Under the pieces are notes generated by a model. It was not told where the DNA came from. It searched no databases and saw only the letters and a list, made by a program, of their open reading frames with translations. 64,000 nt of DNA from Sipunculus nudus (Eukaryota > Annelida > Sipuncula > Golfingiida > Sipunculidae), in contig CM049320.1 of NCBI GenBank assembly GCA_026874595.1, forward strand, positions 4,591,464 to 4,655,463, given 5' to 3'. Both the position numbers and the translations under genes were made by a program. Positions 48,459 through 60,403 of the stretch are shown here, in pieces; the first letter of the stretch is position 1; the number at the start of each line of letters is the position of its first letter.

Positions 48459-51078
48459 TTAGCTCAGCTGACTATAAGTCATCTTAGCTATAGTCGTGGT
48501 CCATTGTCCGTCGTCCGTCCGTCTGTCCGTCTGTCCGTCGGTCCGTAGATGTGGCACGTTTTGAAACCGTAAGATGTAGGAATCCAAAATTCAGCATAAT
48601 GTTAGATGTCCCCAAGATCTCCTACCAAGCCGAAAACTGGGTCTTTGCGACTTCGTTCCTTTGAGAAATTAAGGAAAAACCTCAATTTTTTATTGAAAAC
48701 CTATTTTCACACTTCAGGACTGCCTAATATCAAAACCACTCATCTGTTTTCCCTCATATTTACCATAAATATTCTTCTATATAGTTCCTAAGTACATGCC
48801 AGAAATTATGTCTGTATTATATAATTTAAAAAAGTTATGGGCCCAAACATAATGCATTTTGTAAAAAATCAGGAAAGATATTTGATCACTTAACACAAAA
48901 CTTGTTAAAGCTATGGACTTTTTTTCCAGTAATATAACTTTAATTTATCAAAATTAAATTGTATACCCAAAATTAGATCAAAATCTTTTAAATTTTGTAA
49001 AATATTAACAAAAATAAAAAATTGGTACCTTAAATTTTGCCCAACTTTGACCATGGCACGTTTTTTTCCTGTAAGTACTGTGAATTTAATTTTCTCAGCA
49101 TGTTTTTGTTAGCATTTTGTCTGTTAACACCAAAAATTTGAAACCAGTTGATCAAAAACTGTAGATTTTATTCAAGTTTTCAAGCACCATGTAACAATTT
49201 GTTTACATTAAGCTAGTGTTATGCAGTTTGCAAGAGCTCAGCTCCCCAGCTTCAACCCAGTTTCTAAAATTTGGCATACAATTAGATGTCTACAAAATTC
49301 CCTACCATGCCAAGAATTTGGTCACTAGGACTTAATACCTTTGAGATATTAATGAAAAACTTCATTTTTCCATTAAAAACCCATTGTTACACTTCAAGAC
49401 TGCCTAATATCAAAACCACTGATGTGACTTTAATCATATATAATATACATATTTTTCTATACATTCTCTATGCATATGCAAGAAAAGATGTCAGTATTGC
49501 GTAATTGTTTTAAGTTATGGGCCCAAACATAATGCACTATGTAAAAAATCAAGAAATATATTTACTCCCTTAACAAGGGGATTGCTGAAGCTAGAGTTTT
49601 TTTGCCAGGGATGTAACATTATTTAATCAAGATTCAATTGAATACCCCAAATTAGTCTTGAATTTTTCAAATTTTATATGTTATTAGTATAAATATAAAA
49701 TTAGTACCTTAAATTTTGCCCAACTTTGACCATGGCACATTTGTTTCTTGTGAGCACGGTTGATATAATTTTCATATCATGCACACAAGGATTTCAGCTT
49801 TTTAGTTTAGAAAGCTGAAAGAAATTGGCCAAAAATTGTAGCTTTTATTAACGTTTTTATGAGACCATGTCAGACCTTAACTCTCTCCAGCCCCTCTTGA
49901 GTCACCTGTATGTTGACCTTGTTGAACTTTCAGCAAATTATGCATGCTTGAGGCGAGCCATACACTGGGGCAGGTAGGCAGCTTATGGCTAGCCACAGTT
50001 GATCCAGGTGTCCAACCCAACTCATCTAGTAGTTTTAACCAACAACATAACAATTAACAATAAATTAATAAATTTTTTTTGTTTTTTTAAAAACAAATTA
50101 AAGAAAAATAAAAAGGAATTTGTTAGTTTATAATAATGATACTGATGATATAAGAATCTTGTATCGATGGATAGAATGTCACGTACTCCAAATAACACCA
50201 TGCAGTCACCTATGGTATTTTTCAGTTCAATTTTAATGATAAAAAAGTAAATCATATTATTCGTTACTAATCATTAGGGATCATATGAAGGAAATTAATG
50301 ATAGACAAAGATGCAGTTGATAATATTAATCTAGATTCCTACTGTGTCTAGTGTGTACATTGATGTGAAATTAGTCCAAAATGAATATATTACATTTTTT
50401 TTTTTTAATATAAATAAAAGCCATAAAACCAGGTACTTTTGATCATAATTTAAATGTGTGAATTTTGTATATTCTGGATTCTCAACATCATTGTTTGGTG
50501 AAAACTGAATAAATGCCAGTAATGGTGGGAATACTTTGCAATTGTATTTAAATACGAATATGAATATGTACTCCATTATAAAATTTCTTGCATAAAGAAT
50601 TGGAATTCAGGTAAAAATGAAAGTATATGAATACCAGTACAAATACTTTCAAAATGTATTCATGAATGCATTCATGAATATATTCTTTAATATAATTTTA
50701 ATAATCATTTCAGTTATATTTCATTTTAAAAAATCATAAGATTCTCTTATTATTTTTAATAAAAATTATATTTGGGACAGTATTTGTATTTTTTTTAATA
50801 AATAGTTGAACTCTTATATCATATGTTCTGCTTATAAGTTATATGGCCAAGTCAAAATCTGTGTGACAATAGTACTCCATTTGTTAATAAAATAAATGAA
50901 ATCAATCCTCTTCCCTGTCTCCAAAGATAATATCATAATCATACATAAGCTAAACAACAACAACTCATAATAAAGCTTATATTTATTACCACACCAAACC
51001 AGCATGTGCCTCATTCCTAAATCATATTTTTTAATCATATATAACAGCTGAGCGCCGTGACCCATAGGTCCCTTGTTT
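48459..51078 (+). mobile_element. HINE-like element, family 1, copy B (full length)
   Basis: The most complete family 1 copy, 2.6 kb. Start TTTTTAGCTCAGCTGACTAT, then a GTCCGTCCGTCTGTCC tract, two diverged tandem core units starting near 48593 and 49266 (about 673 bases apart), an AT-rich 3' half, CAGCTGAGC (51045), hairpin GACC-CATA-GGTC, and CCTTGTTT. It carries the uninterrupted counterpart (48751-48770) of the site where family 2 sits in copy C. Open frames within it are not genes. Confidence 0.8.
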
Positions 51079-52540
51079 AATTCTTTGGTTTACAAACATG
51101 ATTGACAAAAGTGATAGGTAGGAGGTAGGAAAAAAAAAAAATTGGAACAAACCTGGAAACTTGTGTTCGTGAATCCTGTATTAGCCAGTTGGGTTATAAA
51201 ATTCATATTTAAATGGCACTATATAAACCTGTATAAAATATATAAAAATAATATATAAAAATTAAAATATTAGCATTATCCTCTTGAGTTTTCACATGAA
51301 TCATGCGTGTGCCATGTTATTTCAAGCCATTCAAATGTCATCAAAGGTAAAATAATGACAAATTAAAGTTTAATCAGTATAACATATATGATTTCATACA
51401 CACCTGAAATAAAACTTCAATCACTGTCACTGCCAAGTGAACTGCCTATTTTATAAAGTTTTACAAATTAAAGACCAGTCAAATACTTATACTAATACAA
51501 AATAATATATTTTTGTCAGATATGCAAGGAGAAAACTAAATATTCACTGCCAGCATGATAGATTGCAGTTTTAATTTTCAGTCGTGAATGACAATAACAA
51601 CAACAATATGCGACCTGCAGCTATTCGCCTATTGTTTATCATACGTCAACAACATGGAACGCGAGTTGTTTGATTCATGACCATTTCCTTTTTGGTGTTG
51701 CGCATGTTTGATAGTCCTTTGAATATACAACAACTGCTAATAAAATGATGTTTCCATTGGAGATCACATTGAATTATTCAACTATTTCAAAATTTAAAAA
51801 AGTATTAATAATCTTTATTTATTAATAGAGATCTGCATTTCTTACCACAGCCGTGACAGAACGTACCATACTCAGTTTAATATACTGTCACTTGGTCACT
51901 GTCAGTCCGGTTTTGCTTTTCGGCATCCATACACAACAAAGCTTCCATCACATCCATTTGGAACAATTAAATGAATCCTTTTTAAGTTTCTGCATTTTAA
52001 ATGACTTTCATTTTAGCTTGTTTGGCTATAAAAATACCCGCAAAGTCAACGCTTCACATAAACCCGCGCAACTAAGACAACAGTCGAAAATACTACAGAA
52101 ACCCGGTGAATTCCTGAAGTTTTCTAAGAGTACATGACGACCTCATGTAGTATATAATCTCATCTGTTCAGTAATTTTTTTTTAAGCGATACAAGACTAC
52201 GTTTTTAAGTTTTGACAAGTTATAATATTTTTTAAGAGTAAACTTGTGAAACTTAGCCAATTTGCAGTTATAAATAGCGTCTGACTTTGAGTGCAATAAT
52301 TAGTCTTTAGAAGTAAATTTGTTTGTATATCCAGCCAGTTATAAACAGTGGCAAGCTGGTAAAGCTGCTATGCAACCAAACTAATTATCTTTTCTAATTC
52401 ACATCTATCTATAACAAATATGTTTAACGAGGTGAATATGACCTAAACGCTGGTTTGAAAATGTACTGTAGTGCAGAAAACGAACTTTGAAAACTCTCCA
52501 AGAATTCTCAATTTCCCTGCTGAATCTTTTGACTACTTGA
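51079..52540. other. Unique sequence, possible promoter approach
   Basis: No shared repeat. A 94-codon plus frame (51853-52137) has more CpG than its surroundings (GCGCAACTAAGACAAC region) but no domain. This region could hold a 5' untranslated exon on either strand; I cannot support one. Confidence 0.3.
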
Positions 52541-52543
52541 TGG

Positions 52544-52732
52544 CCAATCAGTTGCATTTATGGCCCAAGGATACCCTATTGTGATTGGCTTAAACCCTCC
52601 ATCTGTCACTATGAAAGTGACCTTATTAGCCAATCATAAGAGTTCTAACGTTTGAAGTGATCTAATAAACACGGTCTCTAAACATTTCATTTGTCAACAA
52701 CCGTGTTGGATTTGGCGACGCAATATAAAAGG
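52544..52732 (+). promoter_or_regulatory. CCAAT/TATA promoter-like cluster
   Basis: Three CCAAT boxes lie at 52544-52548 (GGCCAATCAG), 52584-52588 (inverted, GTGATTGGCT) and 52630-52634 (AGCCAATCAT), about 40-46 bases apart, followed by TATAAAAGG at 52724-52732. Spaced multiple CCAAT boxes are typical NF-Y promoters. An ATG at 52771 opens only 15 codons. No gene is confirmed downstream, because a TA tract and LINE debris start within 200 bases, so the target gene, if any, is unknown. Confidence 0.4.
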
Positions 52733-52925
52733 AAAATAAAGTCAAAATGCCAATTTTATTTTTTTCTGAAATGAGGAAATCGGAGGTCGGCGGGTTTGTA
52801 AACCGAAAAATTTTGTGATGTTTGTGTATTGTTTCTTGTTCAAAATGTTTAGTACTTGCATTGTTCATATATATGAAAAGTAGTGGTTCAGCTTTGAAGC
52901 GTTATACCTGGTGTATATTCATATG

Positions 52926-53091
<166 letters not shown>

Positions 53092-53189
53092 AATAGAGTT
53101 TCTCACCTGAATTACCTTCTCATCAAAATTCACACATATTTAATGAGGTCAGATGTCACGTACAAGATACACTACGGGTGTATTATGCA

Positions 53190-53405
53190 CGTTTGCAGTG
53201 CTCTTTGTTATGACTTTGTTGTTTGCTCCACACCACCGTATGAAGCCTTCTGAAGGTCCTGTTGGCCTTTGCTAGCCCGTTGTACACTTTCTTGCCAATT
53301 CTAGAATCAGTGGAAATAACACTCCCAAGATTGCAGTATTCCTGCACTGTATTCAGCCTCTGGTCTGAGCCTGGTTGATAGCTCCAGGTACTTGGTACAG
53401 AGCAC
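53190..53405 (-). pseudogene. LINE reverse-transcriptase fragment (thumb region)
   Basis: On the minus strand one frame stays open for about 70 codons and contains [36 protein letters not shown] and [13 protein letters not shown]. Intact non-LTR elements have YLGS.IS.D, then a KA...F.RL motif, then VW in this order just after the reverse-transcriptase palm. It is a remnant without catalytic residues and with no intact element around it. Confidence 0.65.
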
Positions 53406-53766
53406 TACCTGAGCATTCTAGTGGAGGAATTTGAACTGCATTAGACTTACGTCTAGGCAAAAATGGTCAGAAGCCTTCGAGTCTACAAAGTGTGAAGTAA
53501 TACACTACAAAGCCCTTAATTTGCATATGTATGATCAGAGCAGCATACCCAGCAGATGAGGGACCTTTGAATCGGTTGTTCCATGGTCTTGGAGCATGTG
53601 TATAATGCTTACAACTGCCTGCCAAGTTTAGGTTTATATCTGTGCAGAATCTGAAGTTGACCACCTTGTCTTCAGATCTTTCATCACTTATTCCATCATC
53701 ATCATCAACATCATGGAACAAATACAGCCTTATCTCATACTGTAAGTGCTGGTTTTTCAGAAAGGC

Positions 53767-54993
53767 CTGGTCAGGTCTGATCTATGTCTTAACCTGACAG
53801 AGCTGCCCATCATGGAGCTGGTCAGGTCTGATCTATGTCTTAACCTGACAGAGCTGCCCATCATGGAGATGGTCAGGTCTGATCTATGTCTTAACCTGAC
53901 AGAGCTGCCCATCATAGAGATGGTCAGGTCTGATCTATGTCTTAACCTGACAGAGCTGCTCATCATGAAGCTGGTCAGGTCTGATCTATGTCTTAACCTG
54001 ACAGAGCTGCCCATCATGGAGATGGTCAGGTCTGATCTATGTCTTAACCTGACAGAGCTGCCAATCATAAAGCTGGTCAGGTCTGATCTATGTCTTAACC
54101 TGACAGAGCTGCCCATCATGAAGCTGGTCAGGTCTGATCTATGTCTTCACCTGACAGAGCTGCCCATCATGAAGCTGGTCAGGTCTGATCTATGTCTTAA
54201 CCTGACAGAGCTGCCAATCATGAAGCTGGTCAGGTCTGATCTATGTCTTAACCTGACAGAGCTGCCCATCATGAAGCTGGTCAGGTCTGATCTATGTCTT
54301 CACCTGACAGAGCTGCCCATCATGAAGCTGGTCAGGTCTGATCTATGTCTTAACCTGACAGAGCTGCCCATCATGAAGCTGGTCAGGTCTGATCTATGTC
54401 TTAACCTGACAGAGCTGCCCATCATAAAGCTGGTCAGGTCTGATCTATGTCTTAACCTGACAGAGCTGCCCATCATAAAGCTGGTCAGGTCTGATCTATG
54501 TCTTAACCTGACAGAGCTGCCCCTCATGAAGCTGGTCAGGTCTGATCTATGTCTTAACCTGACAGAGCTGCCCATCATGAAGCTGGTCAGGTCTGATCTA
54601 TGTCTTAACCTGACAGAGCTGCCCATCATAAAGCTGGTCAGGTCTGATCTATGTCTTAACCTGACAGAGCTGCCCATCATGAAGCTGGTCAGGTCTGATC
54701 TATGTCTTAACCTGACAGAGCTGCCCCTCATGAAGCTGGTCAGGTCTGATCTATGTCTTAACCTGACAGAGCTGCCCATCATGAAAGGTCTGGTCAGGTC
54801 TGATCTATGTCTTAACCTGACAGAGCTGCCCATCATAAAGCTGGTCAGGTCTGATCTATGTCTTAACCTGACAGAGCTGCCCCTCATGAAGCTGGTCAGG
54901 TCTGATCTATGTCTTATCCTGACAGAGCTGCCCATCATAAAGCTGGTCAGGTCTGATCTTTGTCTTAACCTGACAGAGCTGCCCATCATGGAG
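53767..54993 (+). repeat. Minisatellite, 24 units of 51 bases
   Basis: The unit starts CTGGTCAGGTCTGATCTATG and ends GCCCATCATGAAG. 24 units fit exactly, with one extra 3-base insertion near 54786. As 51 is divisible by three and the unit lacks stops, frames stay open on both strands (451 codons on plus, up to 234 on minus), which explains the long open frame at 53746-55101. Every unit holds GTCAGGT and ACCTGAC, which can pair as a seven-base stem. Variation among units is limited to a few positions (CTTAAC/CTTCAC, CATCAT/CCTCAT). Confidence 0.95.
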
Positions 54994-55080
54994 CTGGGTG
55001 ACAAAGGTGAACAGCTGGGTGACCAAGGTGATGAACTGGGTGACCAAGGTGATGAACTGGGTGACCACGGTCAGGAACTT
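54991..55080 (+). repeat. Four 21-base tandem units
   Basis: CTGGGTGACCAAGGTGATGAA repeats about four times right after the minisatellite, also in multiples of three, so the open frame continues through it to a stop at 55101. It is a separate repeat unit from the 51-base one. Confidence 0.9.
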
Positions 55081-55104
55081 GCCTATAAGAAGACTGCCTA
55101 GTTT

Positions 55105-55250
55105 TTCCAGGATTTGGCATGATCCTTTTCAGCATGTCAGATGCTTTTGTCAAGTCAACAAAGGTGATGTAAAGACCTGTGTTTGGCTCATGGCATTTCT
55201 CTTGGAATTTTCTGGAGACATACACCCAGTCAGTGGTGCCTGGCTTGCTG
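55105..55250 (-). pseudogene. LINE reverse-transcriptase fragment (palm motif A)
   Basis: The minus strand reads SKPGTTDW, then FQEKCHEPNTGLYITFVDLT, KASD. In intact non-LTR retrotransposons the phrase LQEKC...LY.TFVDLTKAFD marks the start of the catalytic palm, with the first catalytic Asp in FVDLTKA. Here the frame is lost after KASD and the 21-base repeats begin. It lies in the same orientation as the fragment at 53190-53405. Confidence 0.7.
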
Positions 55251-55886
55251 TAAGGCTATACTGGCATTCAGGGGAGGGTAGTGGAGAGTAATTAAGATAA
55301 TGCCTTCATCTGCAGTTGGTCTATGTACTGGGTAATAAAACCATGAAAACAGGACTCAGTAGGCATTTTCTGTGGACTGATAGGACCTACTTCAAGTCAT
55401 GAAGTTAGACAAGCAGGAAACTACACTGCAAAGATATATTATTATGAGATAGGTTACAAGTGAGGCTTTCAAACATGTGATTGTTGTGAATGTATGTGCA
55501 AACAAAAATAGGATTCCATCACAAAGGTAACTGCCACCATTCTCTGTGCCTTGCACAAATTGACTGTCAACACCAATTGGTTGTTGATAATGCCTGTCTG
55601 TTGGAGTTTCAATTAAGAAAAATCTTTTTGATTGTTCTGTAATAAAAGAAGTTTTTAAGAAGGGGTATGATCAAAAGACGTGCCTAAAGCTTACACCCAG
55701 ATGTTTTCAGAATATTTTTCTCTTATATATTGCAGTCTTGCACTTATTGGTTTCTACAACAATCAGTTTGCTAAAAGGGTTTCATCTTCTGCCTTTGGCC
55801 TTATTGACCAATGAGATTGGTTGTTGGTATTAACCTCGGAGGACTGTCAACTTGAGTCAGTAGAATACTACATCAGTGGTACTTAC
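55251..55886. other. Non-coding stretch
   Basis: No feature recognised. If the exon at 55887-56148 is real, this is the start of its first intron. Confidence 0.3.
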
Positions 55887-56148
55887 ATGTGCTGGAACAC
55901 GGGTCACACACAAAGCATAGCGCATTAAGACAGTCTGAACTCTGGCAGCGTGACCAAACACAAGGGACAGCAGACGTGAATTTTTTCATCAATAGTTGCT
56001 GATCACAACACAACGAGACAATTGATCCAGCTATAATAGTGTCTCTTCCAGGCCATACTCGTCCTAATAGCCACTGCATCCATAGGATTGCCTCCGGGAA
56101 ATCTCTAAATTGGGCAGTGTTTGGGCCACCATGCTCTCCTTCTTCCAT
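55887..56148 (-). CDS. Candidate first coding exon, Cys-rich product
   Basis: On the minus strand an ATG in a good context (CAAAGATGG, A at -3 and G at +4), with an in-frame stop a few codons upstream, opens 87 codons that run straight into the consensus donor GTAAGT (55886-55881), leaving phase 1. The product starts MEEGEHGGPNTAQFRDF, has a hydrophobic stretch with ILWMQWLLGRVW (about residues 21-32) and a Cys-dense end (PCVWSRCQSSDCLNALCFVC). GC content is well above the flanks. No signal peptide in the usual place. I do not recognise the family. Later exons would lie at lower coordinates; none is confirmed. Confidence 0.45.
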
Positions 56149-58129
56149 CTTTGGCTACGTTGATTCCCATTTTATTTCTGTTTAATGCTTCATCAGCTGC
56201 AGATGGGGGACTAGGTTAGAGTCGTTGGATAAATATGTACAAGATGTGGTTGCATAAAGAACGTTTATACTTTGCCTTAATGTTCCTCAAGAGAAACATT
56301 ACACATTGAGTCAGAGTGTCAGTTATTAAATGCAGCCATTTCTTTTCTAAGTGCCTATACTTTTTGGAGTTATACAGAACATAGGCTACCACCCAATACT
56401 ATTTTTTTAAATAAAGGAATGAGAGTCTTGATCCAGCCGTGTCAAACATATAAAAGATAAACATTTGTATCATATTCCTTCAGTGACTATTTCAATTTTA
56501 CTTCTTGTTGGAAATAATAACGATGGTGTTTTTTTCCTCTCTTCCTAAGACATAATTCACTTGCAAGATCTGATAAATGAATATTAGTTAAAAAGATGGA
56601 AACTTAAACAGTTAAAAGAGAGTGAAACCTCTCAAAATTAAAACCATCAGGACCTGGATAAAGTGGTCACATTTGTGAGATGGCCTTCTAAGTGAGGTAG
56701 TCATCTAAGTCAGTTATAATTAAGCTAAGATTCCTTTGTAAATAATATTATATAAATATATCTATGTATGATATATATTATATATGTATGTATCCCTGCA
56801 TTGTGAAAAGTTTAAGAAAGCAGCTGCTTGAATCGAAACAGATACACATATTGGGCAGATCACTCACAAGTGAATGTCAGGGATTCCTCGTCGACCTCAT
56901 CCATTTAAAATTTTTTCATGGACCAGTCGATTCATAATGTCACAAAATTTTATAGAAACAGGTCTGATATGTACCGCAACCACAACCGCTTAAAGGAATC
57001 GCTCTTCCATAATATCATATGTTCAACTCTGTCTGCAACTGCAGTAGTACCACGACCATGGCCAAGTAAAAGAAATCATAGCTTAATAAAAAGAGCAAAA
57101 TGGGACCTGGAAAAGCAGTCATTGTTTTTAAGGTGGTCACTTAACTGAGGTGGTGATGAGGTAAGGTTTTACTGTTTATACACAAAATAGTTATATCAAC
57201 AAAAGATAAATACTTGAAGAAATTGTTCAAATTTAACTATATTACTCTGTGACTTTCTATATTATTTTATTAAGTATCTTTAATATTTATACATGATTTC
57301 TTCAGGAAATTAAAGTTTTATGGAGATCATTCACTCACTCTGCCTGTTTGTGTATTAAACTTGATGATGTACGTGTCAGGCGAAAAATGTGGTTCTCACA
57401 GTGTTTGTAGCAAATTTCAATCAAACATTGTTAAGGATTATAGTGTTTGAGAAAATGTGGGAAAAAAAATTTCATTTTTAGGTTAATCTTATTTTTACTT
57501 TCAAATAAGAAGAGTTATTTAAACATTGATGGTGAATCACTGTTAGTGAATCATTTTTTCCCAGTGTCTGAATGCCCTCTGGTTCAAGTAAAGTAATAAA
57601 CTACCAGGTTTTGATAATATTAATGCTATTAACTTAAATCATGCAAGTAACAGACCATTAAAAGTTGTCTAGGATCCCTGTATTGTCACCAAAATGCATC
57701 CAATAACTGAACAGGAAGAAGTTTTGTGTATCCTGGTGACATTAAATATTGATGCGTACTGATATACCAATGTATTGTTCAAGCAGTAATAGGAATCTCC
57801 CTATCATCAAATTGTCTTTTGTCATGTAGCGTTTCTCCTTCTCAACTTTTAAATCCTTCGGGAATAACCCATCAGTCAAAGATGTGAGATTCTGAAAGCA
57901 TTCTGGCAAGGTGCTGAGTCGCTATCTTTACCCAAGCGTTCTATATTTTACTTCACTTCTGCAAGTGGCATCAAAATACCTTCCATCTAACAATGAATCC
58001 ATCGTTCTCGAGAAAAAATGATTGCATGCAGCTGAACTGGGCTCTAGAATTCACTCAAAAGGGTAAAAGTCCAGTAAATGATGTTTCTTCCTTGTGCTGT
58101 TTGGTTGACTGCAAGCTGAGGAGGTTCTT
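56149..58129. other. Non-coding stretch
   Basis: AT-rich with a small ATATATATTATATATGTATG tract near 56770. Plus frames at 56918-57148 and 57993-58202 lack features. If the exon at 55887-56148 is real, its promoter would be in the first part of this stretch; no TATA or CCAAT box stands out. Confidence 0.3.
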
Positions 58130-58625
58130 TTATACTGTGGTTTTCTTTTTTGTTTGTAAGGGTTTCAAATTTGCTATATTCGTGAAAGTAAAATTATTGT
58201 GAAAATTAAACTATCATGAATATGATGCCTGATCTGCACAGGTAACAAAGAACAATTATATTGTTGCCTTATTGGCATCTCATATACATTATCCTTGCCA
58301 GTATAGCATGTCCTAAGTGGAAAGGCAAAATAATTGATATTCTGAATTTAAACAGATCTTTAATTTTATCCATGAATCAAATATTGATATTATGAATCAT
58401 ATCAGTATTATTATACTACAGTATTATTGTATAATTGGAAGTAATGAACAAGACTTTCAACTGTTTGATGTTACACTTGGGCATTCCAACTGTTCAGATT
58501 TTGCTCACCTAAAAATAATTTGTACAATATAGGATATACTCCATACAGGTTACTGTTGATTGATATAAGATTGCGAAAATGAAACCCTTTTAATTTAATC
58601 CTGCCAATATGATGCGAACCTATGT
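58130..58625 (+). repeat. Degraded GAGGGTTT-family repeat, two pieces
   Basis: 58130-58320 matches 6440-6620 in motif order. A second piece at about 58545-58625 (ATAAGATTGCGAAAATGAAA, then ATGATGCGAACC) is of similar type. Both are heavily mutated. Confidence 0.4.
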
Positions 58626-60403
58626 ACATAAGTCCTCTCAATTTTTCTCTCTCCTGAGGCTGATCTTATAAAACATCTTAGCTGCTGAGCTTTTACCGTG
58701 GTGTTTTGCCAGTTGAGGATAAATCTTTTTCAGCTAAACAGTTTAACCTTTTTTTCCCCGCCATTTTTGTGAAATGAAATTCCATTTTAATGTTTTGTTC
58801 ATTGGCATCATGTTACTAAAAAAGGTACATGAGTTTAAAGAAGAAAAAAAGACTAGTAACTATGGAAACAAAATTTCTTAAAATAAGTTACAGTAAAATA
58901 ATTTTGGTTTTATTTTTTCAGTTTCTTTATTTTTCAAACTCGGACAAACATGAACTAGCCAATTGGTCATGACATCATATGGCAAAGGAATAGCATGCAG
59001 TTTATGCATGAAGTAGGTATTATACAACCAGAATCAGGTGTAAATCAGACATGTTGTTGTGTCTGACACATTTATTCAAAGTAGGTGGTATATTCTCTGG
59101 GCACGTTATTGCCAGTTGTAATAAGTTTTACTACATTGTCTGTTTGGAATGCAGCCCACTGAACAAAATTGTCACGGGGTGGCAGTTTTCCTCACCTTCC
59201 ATAATATGATATGGGCAGCACAGGGGAAGATCTCCGTAACCATTTCACATATACTTCTGTAACAACTGATTGGTCTAAATGCCCTTAAATTCATTTAAAT
59301 TACCAGTATATTGTTAATAATATAGTTACCTGTAGTTGGTTTTCCTTATATGGCATATAGCATTTGTTTTAAATCACCAATTTAAGTTTTATGCCTTAGT
59401 ATCAGCACTTTAAATGTTGGTCATCTTATAAAAAAAAGTAATAAATTCCATTTGTTCATGTTGCCTTTCACATGCAATATATTTCATTGAAGAATGTTCT
59501 CAGTACTTCTTACAGAAGTCAGGACTTTTAATTCCGTTTGCAGTCTTTTAAGTACCCAAGTTGAAATCAGCTGTTTAAACGGACTTGTTCATATACCAGG
59601 TATTTTATATACATGCAAAATAGTGCAATCTCCTTAAAATATTATGGCATCTGCCAATATGTTGTCCTAAAACTGTAGAAAAAGACTCCTGTACAAAAAA
59701 AGTGGAATGAAGCTTGCATCAGGTGTGACCTATTTCTCATACGTTAACATAGCACACGTTGTATGTGACGGTGCCATGCAACTGTACAAATCAACATTTC
59801 TGCAGTTTTTAGTCTGTGTTTCTTCTTTCATCTTTCCTCTCCTTGTTAATTTGGGAATTCTTGCATATGTGCAAAATCAGACTTCTGGTGATGCAGTCTT
59901 TAACAGTAAATAAATATGTGCAGTTTGTGTTTACTCACACACAGAAGCATAACTACATATAAAACAGGTGAGTTCGAGCTAGTATATATCTATGTGCCAA
60001 GATGGTTTTGCTTGGAAACTTTTGTATCAAACCAAAATGTACTAATAGCGTTAGATCATACACACATTATTGCAAATGATTATGTATACCTTTAAGCAAA
60101 ATTCACTATCATAATCTTATATTTAGGTTATTTAGATGACTACCTGTGACACAGATCTTCTTGATCTTTTGATCCTCTGAGATCTTGTGTGTTTCATCAT
60201 ACATCAGGTGGGTCATACGAGTGTACTGGCTTGGCATTTTCCTGACTTAAGGAAACGTCTGGTTTTCTTCTGCAGGTCCATGAAGAATTGATGCTAAGAT
60301 TACAGCTCATACAGACATTCATGTCTCTGATTGTCATCCCAGCCAGACTAGACTGATTGATGCTGTATTGTGTTTGTCTGTCTGTCCGTACATCATTTAT
60401 GGT
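58626..60403. other. Non-coding stretch
   Basis: No shared repeat or gene recognised; the frames at 59707-59913 (plus) and 60197-60457 (minus) have no recognisable domain. Confidence 0.35.

Noticed and set aside
53746-55101. A 451-codon open frame that looks like a repetitive protein
   Set aside because: It is wholly explained by a 51-base minisatellite plus 21-base repeats; the opposite strand is open too, and both flanks are LINE remnants.
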